Shown: positions 1 to 5,528 of the stretch, in pieces
Numbering within the stretch: position 1 is the first letter of the stretch
Layout: every line of letters begins with the position of its first letter
From: Candidatus Faecalibacterium faecipullorum
GTDB taxonomy: Bacteria > Bacillota > Clostridia > Oscillospirales > Ruminococcaceae
Direction of reading: 5' to 3'
Assembly (NCBI GenBank): GCA_019118985.1
Contig: DWXX01000108.1
Location: forward strand, 1 to 12,992
DNA: 12,992 nucleotides
Notes under the pieces: model-generated
Told to the model about the DNA's origin: nothing
The model's input: only the letters and a program-made list of their open reading frames with translations
Database searches by the model: none
Position numbers and translations under genes: made by a program

Positions 1-1250
1 GTGACGTTCTTGACGTCGATCTTGAGGCCGTAGCCCTCGCAGCTGAACTGCTCGCCCTCGTCGGGCACCCGGCCCACGATGCCGCAGACCAGGCCGTTGA
101 AGGTCTCGTGCTCGTCGGTGGGCAGCTGGACGTCCAGCTTTTCGGCCACCTCCTCCAGGTCGGCCGAGCCGCGGATCTCCCAGCGGCTGTCGCTCAGCTG
201 GCGGATCTCCACCTCGCGGACGGTGTCCTCGTCGTCCATGTCGCCCACCAGCTCTTCCATCAGGTCGTGGACGGTGACGATGCCGCTCATCCCGCCGTAC
301 TCGTCGATGACGATGGCGAAGTACTTCCGCTCCTGCTTCATCCGGCTGAACAGCTGGTCGGCCCGGATCCCCTCGGGGACGAAGAAGGGCTTATCCACCG
401 CGTTCTTCATCACCGACCTGCGGGACAGATCGTCCAGGCGGAAGTAATCCTTGGTGTTCAAAACGCCCACCACGTCGTCCTGGCTCTCGCCGCAGACCGG
501 GAAGTAAGTATAGTGGCTGTTCCGGATGGTCTGAGCCCATGCGTCCATGTCGTCCTCGAGGTAGAGGCAGACCACGTCGCGGCGGCGGGTGCTGACCTCC
601 TCGGCGGAGGTGTCGTTCATATCAAAGACGTTCTGGATGATCTCGTTTTCATCGTTCTCGATGGTGCCCTGCTGGCTGCCCTCCATCAGCATCATCTTGA
701 TCTCGTCCTCGGTCACCACTTCCTCGTTCTGGTTGGGGTCGATGCCCAGCAGACGCAGCAGGGCGTTGGTGGACACCGTCAGCAAAAAGACCAGCGGGGC
801 GCAGATCTTGGACATGAAGAACAGGATGCCGGACAGACTCAGCGACAGGCTCTCGGTCTTTTTCATGGCCAGACGCTTGGGCACCAGCTCGCCAAAGACG
901 ATGCTGAAATAGGTCAGCACCAGGGTGATCAGAAAGACCACCGCCGAGTGCAGCGCCGAGCGGGGCGCGCTGACCCCCAGGGACAGGATCAGGTCCACGA
1001 TGGGGTCGGCGAAGTTTTCCGCCGCGAAGGCGCCGCCCAGCAGGCCGGCCAGGGTGATGGCCACCTGGATGGTCGCCAGGAACTTGGCGGGCTGCTTGGT
1101 CAGGTTCAAAAGCCGGTCGGCCCGTTTGTCGCCCTCTTCGGACAGCATCTTGAGCCGGGCCTCGCTCATCGAGATCACCGCGATCTCCGAGCTGGCAAAC
1201 AGCGCGTTGACCGCGATCAGAACAATTTGGATAATCAGTGCGCCAATCAT
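1..1250 (-). CDS. CNNM/CBS/CorC-HlyC family membrane protein (hemolysin-like), 3' end beyond window
   Basis: Integral membrane protein of the CNNM/CorC family; related bacterial proteins (CorB/CorC, MpfA/YhdP) are tied to Mg2+ efflux and tolerance. 416 residues are visible and the C-terminus runs off the left edge. The CNNM transmembrane domain spans about residues 1-175, with the family-typical ASSEIA (about 19-24) and GELVPKR (about 120-126). A cytosolic CBS pair spans about 205-335, containing IDEYGGMSGIVT (about 315-326). A CorC_HlyC domain follows from about 345 (WEIRGSADLEEVAEKL). About 20-40 residues are probably missing. The ATG at 1250 is preceded by GGAG with an 8-base gap. The gene is read from a consensus promoter about 200 bases upstream through a leader carrying a small ORF and a terminator, so attenuation is likely. 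The substrate (Mg2+, or another divalent ion) cannot be told from sequence; the family call is firm. Confidence 0.93.
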   Translation of the reverse strand, partial: MIGALIIQIVLIAVNALFASSEIAVISMSEARLKMLSEEGDKRADRLLNLTKQPAKFLATIQVAITLAGLLGGAFAAENFADPIVDLILSLGVSAPRSALHSAVVFLITLVLTYFSIVFGELVPKRLAMKKTESLSLSLSGILFFMSKICAPLVFLLTVSTNALLRLLGIDPNQNEEVVTEDEIKMMLMEGSQQGTIENDENEIIQNVFDMNDTSAEEVSTRRRDVVCLYLEDDMDAWAQTIRNSHYTYFPVCGESQDDVVGVLNTKDYFRLDDLSRRSVMKNAVDKPFFVPEGIRADQLFSRMKQERKYFAIVIDEYGGMSGIVTVHDLMEELVGDMDDEDTVREVEIRQLSDSRWEIRGSADLEEVAEKLDVQLPTDEHETFNGLVCGIVGRVPDEGEQFSCEGYGLKIDVKNV

Positions 1251-1292
1251 AGTATTTTCTCCATTCTCTCATTGTCAGTGTGTTGCAAACGC

Positions 1293-1334
1293 AAAAAAGC
1301 ACAGCCCGCGCCCGTCAAAAAGCGCAGACTATGC
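1293..1334 (-). terminator. Intrinsic terminator (attenuator) in CNNM leader
   Basis: On the minus strand GCATAGTCTGCGC (1334-1322) pairs with GCGCGGGCTGTGC (1311-1299) over 13 base pairs, including three G-U wobbles, with a 10-base loop. Six T residues follow at 1298-1293. It lies between the promoter and the CNNM start codon and directly after the leader ORF stop. No convergent gene needs it, so an attenuator is the best reading. Confidence 0.8.
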
Positions 1335-1335
1335 C

Positions 1336-1419
1336 TTATAAATTCATCCGATTCATGACAATGCGCCGTGGAGAAACAAAGGCTGCCGTATGGGGATCCC
1401 CATCCGAACCGTCTTCCAT
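1336..1419 (-). CDS. Leader peptide ORF (27 aa), acidic N-terminus, MgtL-like
   Basis: Short ORF of 28 codons including TAA. It lies wholly inside the CNNM leader and is too short for usual gene finders. A good Shine-Dalgarno (GGGAGGT, 1437-1431) sits 11-12 bases before the ATG. The peptide opens with MEDGSDGDP, which has five acidic residues in the first eight and then proline. It later has SPRR (residues 16-19) and ends with NRMNL. Acidic and proline residues near the N-terminus are the known trigger of intrinsic ribosome destabilisation in E. coli MgtL, which controls the Mg2+ transporter gene mgtA; MgtL also has a PRR run. The stop codon is one base before the 5' arm of a terminator, so a ribosome finishing the ORF would cover that arm. 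Expression of the peptide is not proven. The alternative is that the stretch matters only as structured RNA. Confidence 0.6.
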   Translation of the reverse strand: MEDGSDGDPHTAAFVSPRRIVMNRMNL

Positions 1420-1456
1420 GGAACCGCTGCACCTCCCTTTCGTGTAAATTGAGGGT

Positions 1457-1485
1457 ATTATACCACAGCGGGGGCGGATTGTCAA
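1457..1485 (-). promoter_or_regulatory. Consensus sigma-A promoter for CNNM leader transcript
   Basis: On the minus strand TTGACA (1485-1480) is followed after exactly 17 bases by TATAAT (1462-1457), a perfect match to the housekeeping consensus. The predicted start is near 1450. Such a strong promoter in front of a terminator fits control by attenuation rather than by initiation. A second TTGACA lies 28 bases upstream. Confidence 0.9.
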
Positions 1486-1513
1486 CTTGTATCCAACTGG
1501 CGGGAATTGTCAA
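1471..1513 (-). repeat. Imperfect direct repeat around the CNNM promoter
   Basis: On the minus strand TTGACAATTCCCGCC (1513-1499) is repeated 28 bases downstream as TTGACAATCCGCCCC (1485-1471), which supplies the -35 box of the consensus promoter. The upstream copy could itself serve as a weaker promoter (TTGACA, 16 bases, TACAAG at 1491-1486), or the pair may be a repeated protein-binding site. It may also be chance. Confidence 0.35.
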
Positions 1514-1528
1514 GCCCCGGTCAGGCCC

Positions 1529-2476
1529 TCACACCGGCAGTGCGGCCCCGAGGGCGTCGGCCACGGCCTGCCTGTCCAGCCCCTCGCCGATGACGATCAG
1601 CACCTCCTGCCCGGCGGGGATGGGGCTGAGGGTAAAGCTGTCCCCCGTGGCGTTGACCTCCAGCCAGCTGTCCCCTTCTTTCACAAACCCCTTGAGCCGG
1701 AACACGCTGCCGCAGGCTTTGTTCTGCCACAAAGCGGGCGCGCGGCGGCGCAGCTGCCCGGCGGTCAGGCCGTGGTCAAGGAAGCAGAGGGATGCAAAGC
1801 CGCCCCCTTCCAGCGCGCGCTTGCGGTACGACGCCTGCTTCCACCCGCAGGCGGCCAGCCGGGCGAAGTCCCCGTCGGTCAGCTCCTCCCAGTCCTTGGC
1901 CAGAACGTCCTGCCCGCCCCCAAAGCGCCGCGCGCAGCCCACAGCCGCCAGGGCGCGGTCGAGGTGCGCGAGGGCGGCGGCAGCCTTTTCGGCCCCCGCC
2001 TGCCCCACCTTGCTGAGGACGACGTAGCCCGCCCCCGCCGCCTCGCTGGCCAGCAGGTACTCGGCCCCATCCGGGAGGGTCTCTTCCAGCCCGGCGTCCA
2101 AGACGGCGATGACGCTGCCCGGCTCGTACCAGCGGTCGACCGGCTCTTCGCACAGCGCGTCGAAAAATTCATCCACGTCGTAGATGCCCGACGGCTCGAC
2201 GATCACCCGGTCGTAGCCCAGCATCCCCATGGCGATCAGCTTGGTCCGGAACCGCCGCCGGTGGCAGTCGGCGCCGCAGCCCCCCGCGACCATCTCGAGG
2301 TCGCACTGCGGGCCCTCCAGGCCCTGCAAAAGCAGCCGGTCGACGTTCACCGCACCGTAGTCGTTTTCCAGAATGCCGATCTTCTCCCCCCTGGCCATCA
2401 GCCAGCGGGCATAGGCGTGGATAAACGTGGTTTTCCCCGCCCCGAGAAATCCGGTGATGAGGTCGATCTTGATCAT
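1529..2476 (-). CDS. CobW/COG0523 family GTPase (putative metallochaperone)
   Basis: A 315-residue P-loop GTPase of the CobW/COG0523 group, whose members deliver metals such as zinc, cobalt or nickel, or insert them into target proteins. Walker A GFLGAGKTT is at residues 9-17, and a Walker B-like VIVEPSG at 91-97. The usual CxCC metal motif before the switch region is replaced by CGADC (67-71), and the usual NKxD guanine motif appears as SKVG (155-158). A CobW C-terminal domain covers roughly 215-310. The ATG at 2476 follows the stop of the upstream small membrane protein gene by 6 bases, so the two are cotranscribed; GGAG lies about 13 bases before it. No terminator separates the gene from the CNNM promoter, so read-through into that leader is possible. 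The family call is firm, the metal unknown. Confidence 0.9.
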   Translation of the reverse strand: MIKIDLITGFLGAGKTTFIHAYARWLMARGEKIGILENDYGAVNVDRLLLQGLEGPQCDLEMVAGGCGADCHRRRFRTKLIAMGMLGYDRVIVEPSGIYDVDEFFDALCEEPVDRWYEPGSVIAVLDAGLEETLPDGAEYLLASEAAGAGYVVLSKVGQAGAEKAAAALAHLDRALAAVGCARRFGGGQDVLAKDWEELTDGDFARLAACGWKQASYRKRALEGGGFASLCFLDHGLTAGQLRRRAPALWQNKACGSVFRLKGFVKEGDSWLEVNATGDSFTLSPIPAGQEVLIVIGEGLDRQAVADALGAALPV

Positions 2477-2482
2477 ATCGGG

Positions 2483-2827
2483 TCAGTCTCTCCAATCTCC
2501 ATAGTGCTTTTTGTACTTTTTGCGGATCACCAGCGCATAGACCGCCCGGCAGGCCGCCGCCTCCCCCGCGATCCCCGCCACCATCAGCCAGGCGGCCCAC
2601 CCCGGGATGGGCGCTGCAAGCAGCGGCAGCCCCAGCAGGATGAACACCGCGCCATAGACCATATAGAGTTTTGCCACCGCGTGATTGTATCGCTTCCGAT
2701 CGGTCACTTCCAGCGGACGGGAAGAAAAGGAAACAGGCTTTTTGCAAAACCATATGTACACGGCCAGCCCCTCAAAAAAGAGCCCCGCCGCGCTCCAGCC
2801 AAGAAAGGACAGCAGATTTTTGTCCAT
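2483..2827 (-). CDS. Small membrane protein, DUF3784-like
   Basis: 114 residues with three predicted transmembrane segments: about 5-27, 52-72 and 77-100. The C-terminus is short and charged (IRKKYKKHYGDW). The pattern YMVYGAVFILLGLPLL followed by a last helix ending in AVYALVIRKKYKK resembles the small DUF3784-type proteins of Firmicutes, whose function is unknown. The ATG at 2827 is chosen because GGAGGT lies 6 bases before it; longer in-frame extensions run into the neighbouring gene. It is the middle gene of a three-gene operon, 20 bases after the upstream small membrane protein gene and 6 bases before the CobW-type GTPase. The family assignment rests on pattern memory and is moderate. 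Confidence 0.8.
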   Translation of the reverse strand: MDKNLLSFLGWSAAGLFFEGLAVYIWFCKKPVSFSSRPLEVTDRKRYNHAVAKLYMVYGAVFILLGLPLLAAPIPGWAAWLMVAGIAGEAAACRAVYALVIRKKYKKHYGDWRD

Positions 2828-2847
2828 CGGACCACCTCCCACTCTTT

Positions 2848-3135
2848 TTACTTCCGTCTTCTTTTCCGGCGGATCTTCTGCACCGCCGTCCAGAGTGCCC
2901 AGGCCATCAGGGCGGCCAGCACAAGCAGGCCGACGCCCCTGCCGGTCTCCCCCTGCCGGATGCACCAGCTCCCGGCCCCAAGGCAAAGCGCCAGCAGGGC
3001 CGCACAGAGGATTGCAAACAGCCATACCACTGCTTTGCAGAAGATCCAGCACCATTTCGGCATCCCCTTGAGCTCGGCAAAGTCGAGGCCGAAAGCAAAG
3101 ACGCCTCCCAGAATATCCAAAAGCCAGTCCAGCAT
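2848..3135 (-). CDS. Small hypothetical membrane protein (95 aa)
   Basis: I do not recognise a family. The product has 95 residues, an amphipathic N-terminus (MLDWLLDILGGVFAFGLDFAELKG), two strongly hydrophobic segments (about 29-57 and 67-85) and a very basic C-terminus (KIRRKRRRK). This topology suggests that the tail stays in the cytoplasm. The ATG at 3135 has GGGAGAGGG just upstream. It is the first gene of the operon that continues with the DUF3784-like protein and the CobW GTPase. Its promoter is close upstream. The translation signals support a real gene; no function can be given. Confidence 0.75.
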   Translation of the reverse strand: MLDWLLDILGGVFAFGLDFAELKGMPKWCWIFCKAVVWLFAILCAALLALCLGAGSWCIRQGETGRGVGLLVLAALMAWALWTAVQKIRRKRRRK

Positions 3136-3170
3136 CCGACCCTCTCCCTTCAGGCGCAGACTTTTCTTAT

Positions 3171-3199
3171 AGTGTAGAAGAATCGCCGGCGGGTGTCAA
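3171..3199 (-). promoter_or_regulatory. Promoter of the small-membrane-protein/CobW operon
   Basis: On the minus strand TTGACA (3199-3194) is followed after 17 bases by TACACT (3176-3171), a good sigma-A pair ending 35 bases before the first start codon. An alternative -10, TATAAG, sits slightly downstream but at a poor spacing of 22 bases. Confidence 0.7.
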
Positions 3200-3213
3200 G
3201 CGGCCGGGAAGAG

Positions 3214-3237
3214 AAAAGCCCCCGGTCGAAACCGGGG
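3214..3237 (-). terminator. Intrinsic terminator after the MFS gene
   Basis: CCCCGGT (3220-3226) and ACCGGGG (3231-3237) form a 7-bp GC-rich stem with a four-base loop. Read on the minus strand it is followed by GGCTTTTC. It lies 21 bases past the MFS stop codon and upstream of the next operon promoter. Confidence 0.75.
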
Positions 3238-3257
3238 ACGGACGTTGTATCAGGTTA

Positions 3258-4445
3258 TCAGGCGCGCTCGCGGGCGGGCTTTGCCGGGCGCACCAGGCCG
3301 GTGACCCGGTTGGCGTGCTCGTTCATGGCGAACATGACCGCCAGGATGGCCAGCAGGTAGACCGGCAGCAGGCTGGTGGAGACATGCTCGGCGATGATGC
3401 CGAAGAGGGGCGGCATCGCCAGGGTGCCCACATAGGCCCCCGCCATCTCAAGGCCGATCAGCGCCTGGGACCGCGCCGCGCCGAACCGCGCCGGGGTGGC
3501 GTGGATGATGCTGGGGTAGATGGGCGCGCACCCGAGGCCCACCAGCACAAAGCCCGCCTGCATCGCAAAGGCAAAGGGCAGCAGCAGCGCCGCCGCGCCG
3601 CAGAGGATGACGGCCTGCCCCAGGCGGATCATCCGCACGTCGCCCAGCGCCCCGGTGACAAAGCCGCAGGCCGCCCGCCCCGCCGTGATGCCGATGTAGA
3701 ACAGCGCGGCCATGGCCGCCGCCTTCTCGGCCGAGAAGCCGCCGTGGAGGACCAGATAGCTGGCGGCCCACAGCCCCGCCGTCTGCTCCAGCGCGCAGTA
3801 ACAGAAGAAGGCCAGCACCGCGCTCTTTGCCCCGGGCAGCCGGGCCGCCTGCCGCAGGGTCAGGGTCTCATGGGCGGGCTCGGCTCCGCTTTCGGCGGCG
3901 TTTCTCTTCCACAGCGGCAGGCTGAACACCAGCACCGCCGTCAGGGCCAGCTGCATCAGCGAGATGGCCCGGTAGCCGGCCTGCCACCCCTGCCCGCCGG
4001 ACAGCGCATAGCTGATGAGGTTGGGCCCCACCAGGGTGCCCACCCCCCACATGCAGTGCAGCCAGCTCATGTGCCGGCTGGCATAGTGCAGGGCGACATA
4101 GTTGTTGAGGGCCGCGTCCACGCTGCCCGCCCCGAGGCCGTAGGGCACCGCCCACAGGCAGAGCATCCAGAATTCACTCGCGGTCGAAAAGCCGAACAGC
4201 GCCGCCGCCGTCAGCGCCACGCTGAGGGCCGTCACCCGGCCGGGGCCGAGCCGGCCGGTCAGCCGGTCGCTGTTCAGGCTGGAGACAATGGTCCCCGCCG
4301 AAATGATCATCGAGATGATGCCGGCGTAGGAGACCGGCACCCCGAACCCGCCGTACATCGAGGGCCACGCCGACCCCAGCAGCGAGTCGGGCAGCCCCAG
4401 GCTGATGAAGGCCAGATAAATGACGCCGAGCAGCAGATGCACCAT
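3258..4445 (-). CDS. MFS transporter
   Basis: A 395-residue major facilitator superfamily protein with about 12 hydrophobic segments and the loop motif DRLTGRLGPGRV after the second helix, typical of MFS motif A. Several helices carry small-residue patterns (GLGAGSVDAALNNYVALHY, GITAGRAACGF, GLGCAPIYPSIIHATPARFG), as in the fucose-permease-like branch of MFS carriers; that sub-assignment is tentative. The ATG at 4445 is preferred because AGGAGG lies 9 bases upstream. A longer reading from 4490 would begin within the promoter region and lacks a ribosome binding site. The gene is divergent from an AraC-type regulator with overlapping promoters, so that regulator probably controls it in response to the carried compound, perhaps a sugar or glycan. 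Substrate and direction of transport are unknown. Confidence 0.9.
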   Translation of the reverse strand: MVHLLLGVIYLAFISLGLPDSLLGSAWPSMYGGFGVPVSYAGIISMIISAGTIVSSLNSDRLTGRLGPGRVTALSVALTAAALFGFSTASEFWMLCLWAVPYGLGAGSVDAALNNYVALHYASRHMSWLHCMWGVGTLVGPNLISYALSGGQGWQAGYRAISLMQLALTAVLVFSLPLWKRNAAESGAEPAHETLTLRQAARLPGAKSAVLAFFCYCALEQTAGLWAASYLVLHGGFSAEKAAAMAALFYIGITAGRAACGFVTGALGDVRMIRLGQAVILCGAAALLLPFAFAMQAGFVLVGLGCAPIYPSIIHATPARFGAARSQALIGLEMAGAYVGTLAMPPLFGIIAEHVSTSLLPVYLLAILAVMFAMNEHANRVTGLVRPAKPARERA

Positions 4446-4477
4446 ACAAAAATTCCTCCTGTCTTTTGTCTGCCCAT

Positions 4478-4506
4478 AGAATACCGTCAAACGCCCCTTG
4501 ATTCAA
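4478..4506 (-). promoter_or_regulatory. Candidate promoter of the MFS gene
   Basis: On the minus strand TTGAAT (4506-4501) is followed after 17 bases by TATTCT (4483-4478), ending about 33 bases before the start codon. Each box matches consensus at four of six positions. The -35 box overlaps that of the divergent AraC promoter in the palindrome-like TTGATTCAA (4498-4506). Confidence 0.5.
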
Positions 4507-4526
4507 TGCAAAAAACGCCCTATACT
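4498..4526 (+). promoter_or_regulatory. Promoter of the AraC-type regulator gene
   Basis: TTGATT (4498-4503), then 17 bases, then TATACT (4521-4526). The start codon follows 39 bases later, behind AAAGGAGG (4551-4558). Its -35 box overlaps the -35 box of the divergent transporter promoter, so one bound regulator could affect both. Confidence 0.7.
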
Positions 4527-4565
4527 ATAAACAAAGCGACCAATTCAGCCAAAGGAGGTATCCCC

Positions 4566-5474
4566 ATGGGCCTGACAGCCTGCGGCATCAACCCCGCCCT
4601 CGACATCAGCCCCCATCAGCGGGAGCTGAAGCCCCAGGGCACCCTCGACTTTCCCTGCGCCGGCTACGCCGAGCACTACGCCCCCGACCCCGGCCACTCC
4701 CTGCCCTGGCACTGGCACGACGAGTTCGAGGTCATCTACATCCTCTCGGGGGAGCTGACCGCCGAGACCCCCGGCGCGCGCTACCCCCTCACGGCCGGGG
4801 ACTGCATCGCCTTCAACGCCGGGGTGCTGCACAGCGCCAACACCGCCACCGCCTGCGAGATCCGCTCGGTGGTGTTCAGCGCCGGCCTTATCACCGGCGG
4901 CAAGGACACCGTCTTTGCCAAAAAGTACATCGCGCCGCTGGCCGGCTGCACCGCCTTCCGCGCCCATGTCTTTGACCGCGGGGCGGAGAGCGGCTCCATC
5001 GGCGACTTCCTCGCCGCCTGCCGCGCCCTCGCCGAAGAAGCCCCCGGCTATGAATTCACGGTGCGGGAGAAGCTGTCGGCGGTCTGCCTGGCCCTCTGCC
5101 GCCGCTTTGCCGCCCAGCTCAGCGCCGCCGGGCCCGCCCGCCCCAACCAGGACGAGGTGCGCATCCAGCAGATGCTCGGCTACATTCAGAACAACTTCTC
5201 CCACCCCATCACCCTGTCCGACATCGCCCGCGCCGCCGGCATCGGCGAGCGGGAGTGCCTGCGCTGCTTCGGCAAGACCATCCACCTGCCCCCCATGCAG
5301 TACCTGCTGAAATACCGCATCATGCAGGGGGCCGCCGCCCTGCTGGCCCGTCCCGGCGACAGCATCGCCCAGGTGGCCGCCGGCTGCGGCTTCGACAGCC
5401 CCAGCAACTTTTCCCAGCAGTTCCGCCGCTTTTACGGCTGCACCCCGCGGGAATACCGGAACCGAAAACCATGA
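4566..5474 (+). CDS. AraC family transcriptional regulator with cupin sensor domain
   Basis: A 302-residue AraC/XylS-type regulator. The N-terminal cupin domain (about 35-105) carries HWHDEFEVIYILSGEL at about 49-64, a ligand-binding pattern common in carbohydrate-responsive members. The C-terminal double helix-turn-helix (about 198-300) has IARAAGIGERECLRCF as the first element and the family signature GFDSPSNFSQQFRRFYG...TPREYR at the end. Both domains are complete. The ATG at 4566 has AAAGGAGG seven bases before it. Its product probably regulates the divergent MFS gene and possibly itself, through the shared promoter region. A bidirectional terminator follows directly. The ligand is not predictable from sequence. 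Confidence 0.93.
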   Translation: MGLTACGINPALDISPHQRELKPQGTLDFPCAGYAEHYAPDPGHSLPWHWHDEFEVIYILSGELTAETPGARYPLTAGDCIAFNAGVLHSANTATACEIRSVVFSAGLITGGKDTVFAKKYIAPLAGCTAFRAHVFDRGAESGSIGDFLAACRALAEEAPGYEFTVREKLSAVCLALCRRFAAQLSAAGPARPNQDEVRIQQMLGYIQNNFSHPITLSDIARAAGIGERECLRCFGKTIHLPPMQYLLKYRIMQGAAALLARPGDSIAQVAAGCGFDSPSNFSQQFRRFYGCTPREYRNRKP

Positions 5475-5480
5475 AAAACC

Positions 5481-5513
5481 AGAGCCCCCGGCGACGCAAA
5501 AGCCGGGGGCTCT
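5481..5513. terminator. Bidirectional terminator between convergent genes
   Basis: AGAGCCCCCGGC (5481-5492) pairs perfectly with GCCGGGGGCTCT (5502-5513) over 12 bp with a 9-base loop. The plus strand continues GTTCTGTTAT and the minus strand GGTTTTTC. It therefore serves the AraC gene on the plus strand and the last gene of the murD operon on the minus strand. Confidence 0.85.
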
Positions 5514-5528
5514 GTTCTGTTATATGGT

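Larger units (their letters stand above)
1251..1450 (-). promoter_or_regulatory. Candidate regulatory 5' leader of the CNNM gene
   Basis: The untranslated leader runs from the predicted transcription start near 1450 to the CNNM start codon. In order of transcription it contains: a strong Shine-Dalgarno (1431-1437); a 27-codon ORF (1419-1336); an intrinsic terminator (1334-1293); and the CNNM ribosome binding site (GGAG, 1259-1262). An 8-base segment, TTTCTCCA at 1376-1369, is perfectly complementary to TGGAGAAA at 1263-1256, which includes the CNNM Shine-Dalgarno. I recognise no known riboswitch: the M-box, yybP-ykoY and T-box signatures I looked for are absent. The order ORF, terminator, gene is the classical layout of ribosome-mediated attenuation. 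The mechanism and signal are inferred. Confidence 0.65.

Noticed and set aside
108..1358. Long plus-strand open frame opposite the CNNM gene
   Set aside because: It is a shadow of the real minus-strand gene in GC-rich codons; composition is rich in His, Gln and Asp with no family pattern. Similar long frames at 1487-3172, 3315-4565, 6037-7416, 7720-9570 and 9489-10928 (plus) and 11067-12734 (minus) were rejected for the same reason.
1331..1447. 38-residue plus-strand ORF antisense to the leader
   Set aside because: It has no ribosome binding site and lies opposite the minus-strand promoter, leader ORF and terminator; it mirrors their symmetric sequence.
1251..1450. Known riboswitch (M-box, yybP-ykoY) or T-box in the CNNM leader
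   Set aside because: The conserved core sequences of these elements that I know are not present. A different or divergent RNA class cannot be excluded by eye.
1247..1513. 88-residue minus-strand frame running through the CNNM leader
   Set aside because: Its TTG start is the TTGACA of the upstream repeat copy, it reads through promoter and terminator, and it has no Shine-Dalgarno.
2483..3055. 190-residue extension of the DUF3784-like gene
   Set aside because: It would overlap most of the upstream 95-residue gene; the internal ATG at 2827 has a strong ribosome binding site.
4446..4490. Longer start of the MFS gene at 4490
   Set aside because: The added residues are hydrophilic, start inside the promoter region, and lack a Shine-Dalgarno; AGGAGG points to 4445.
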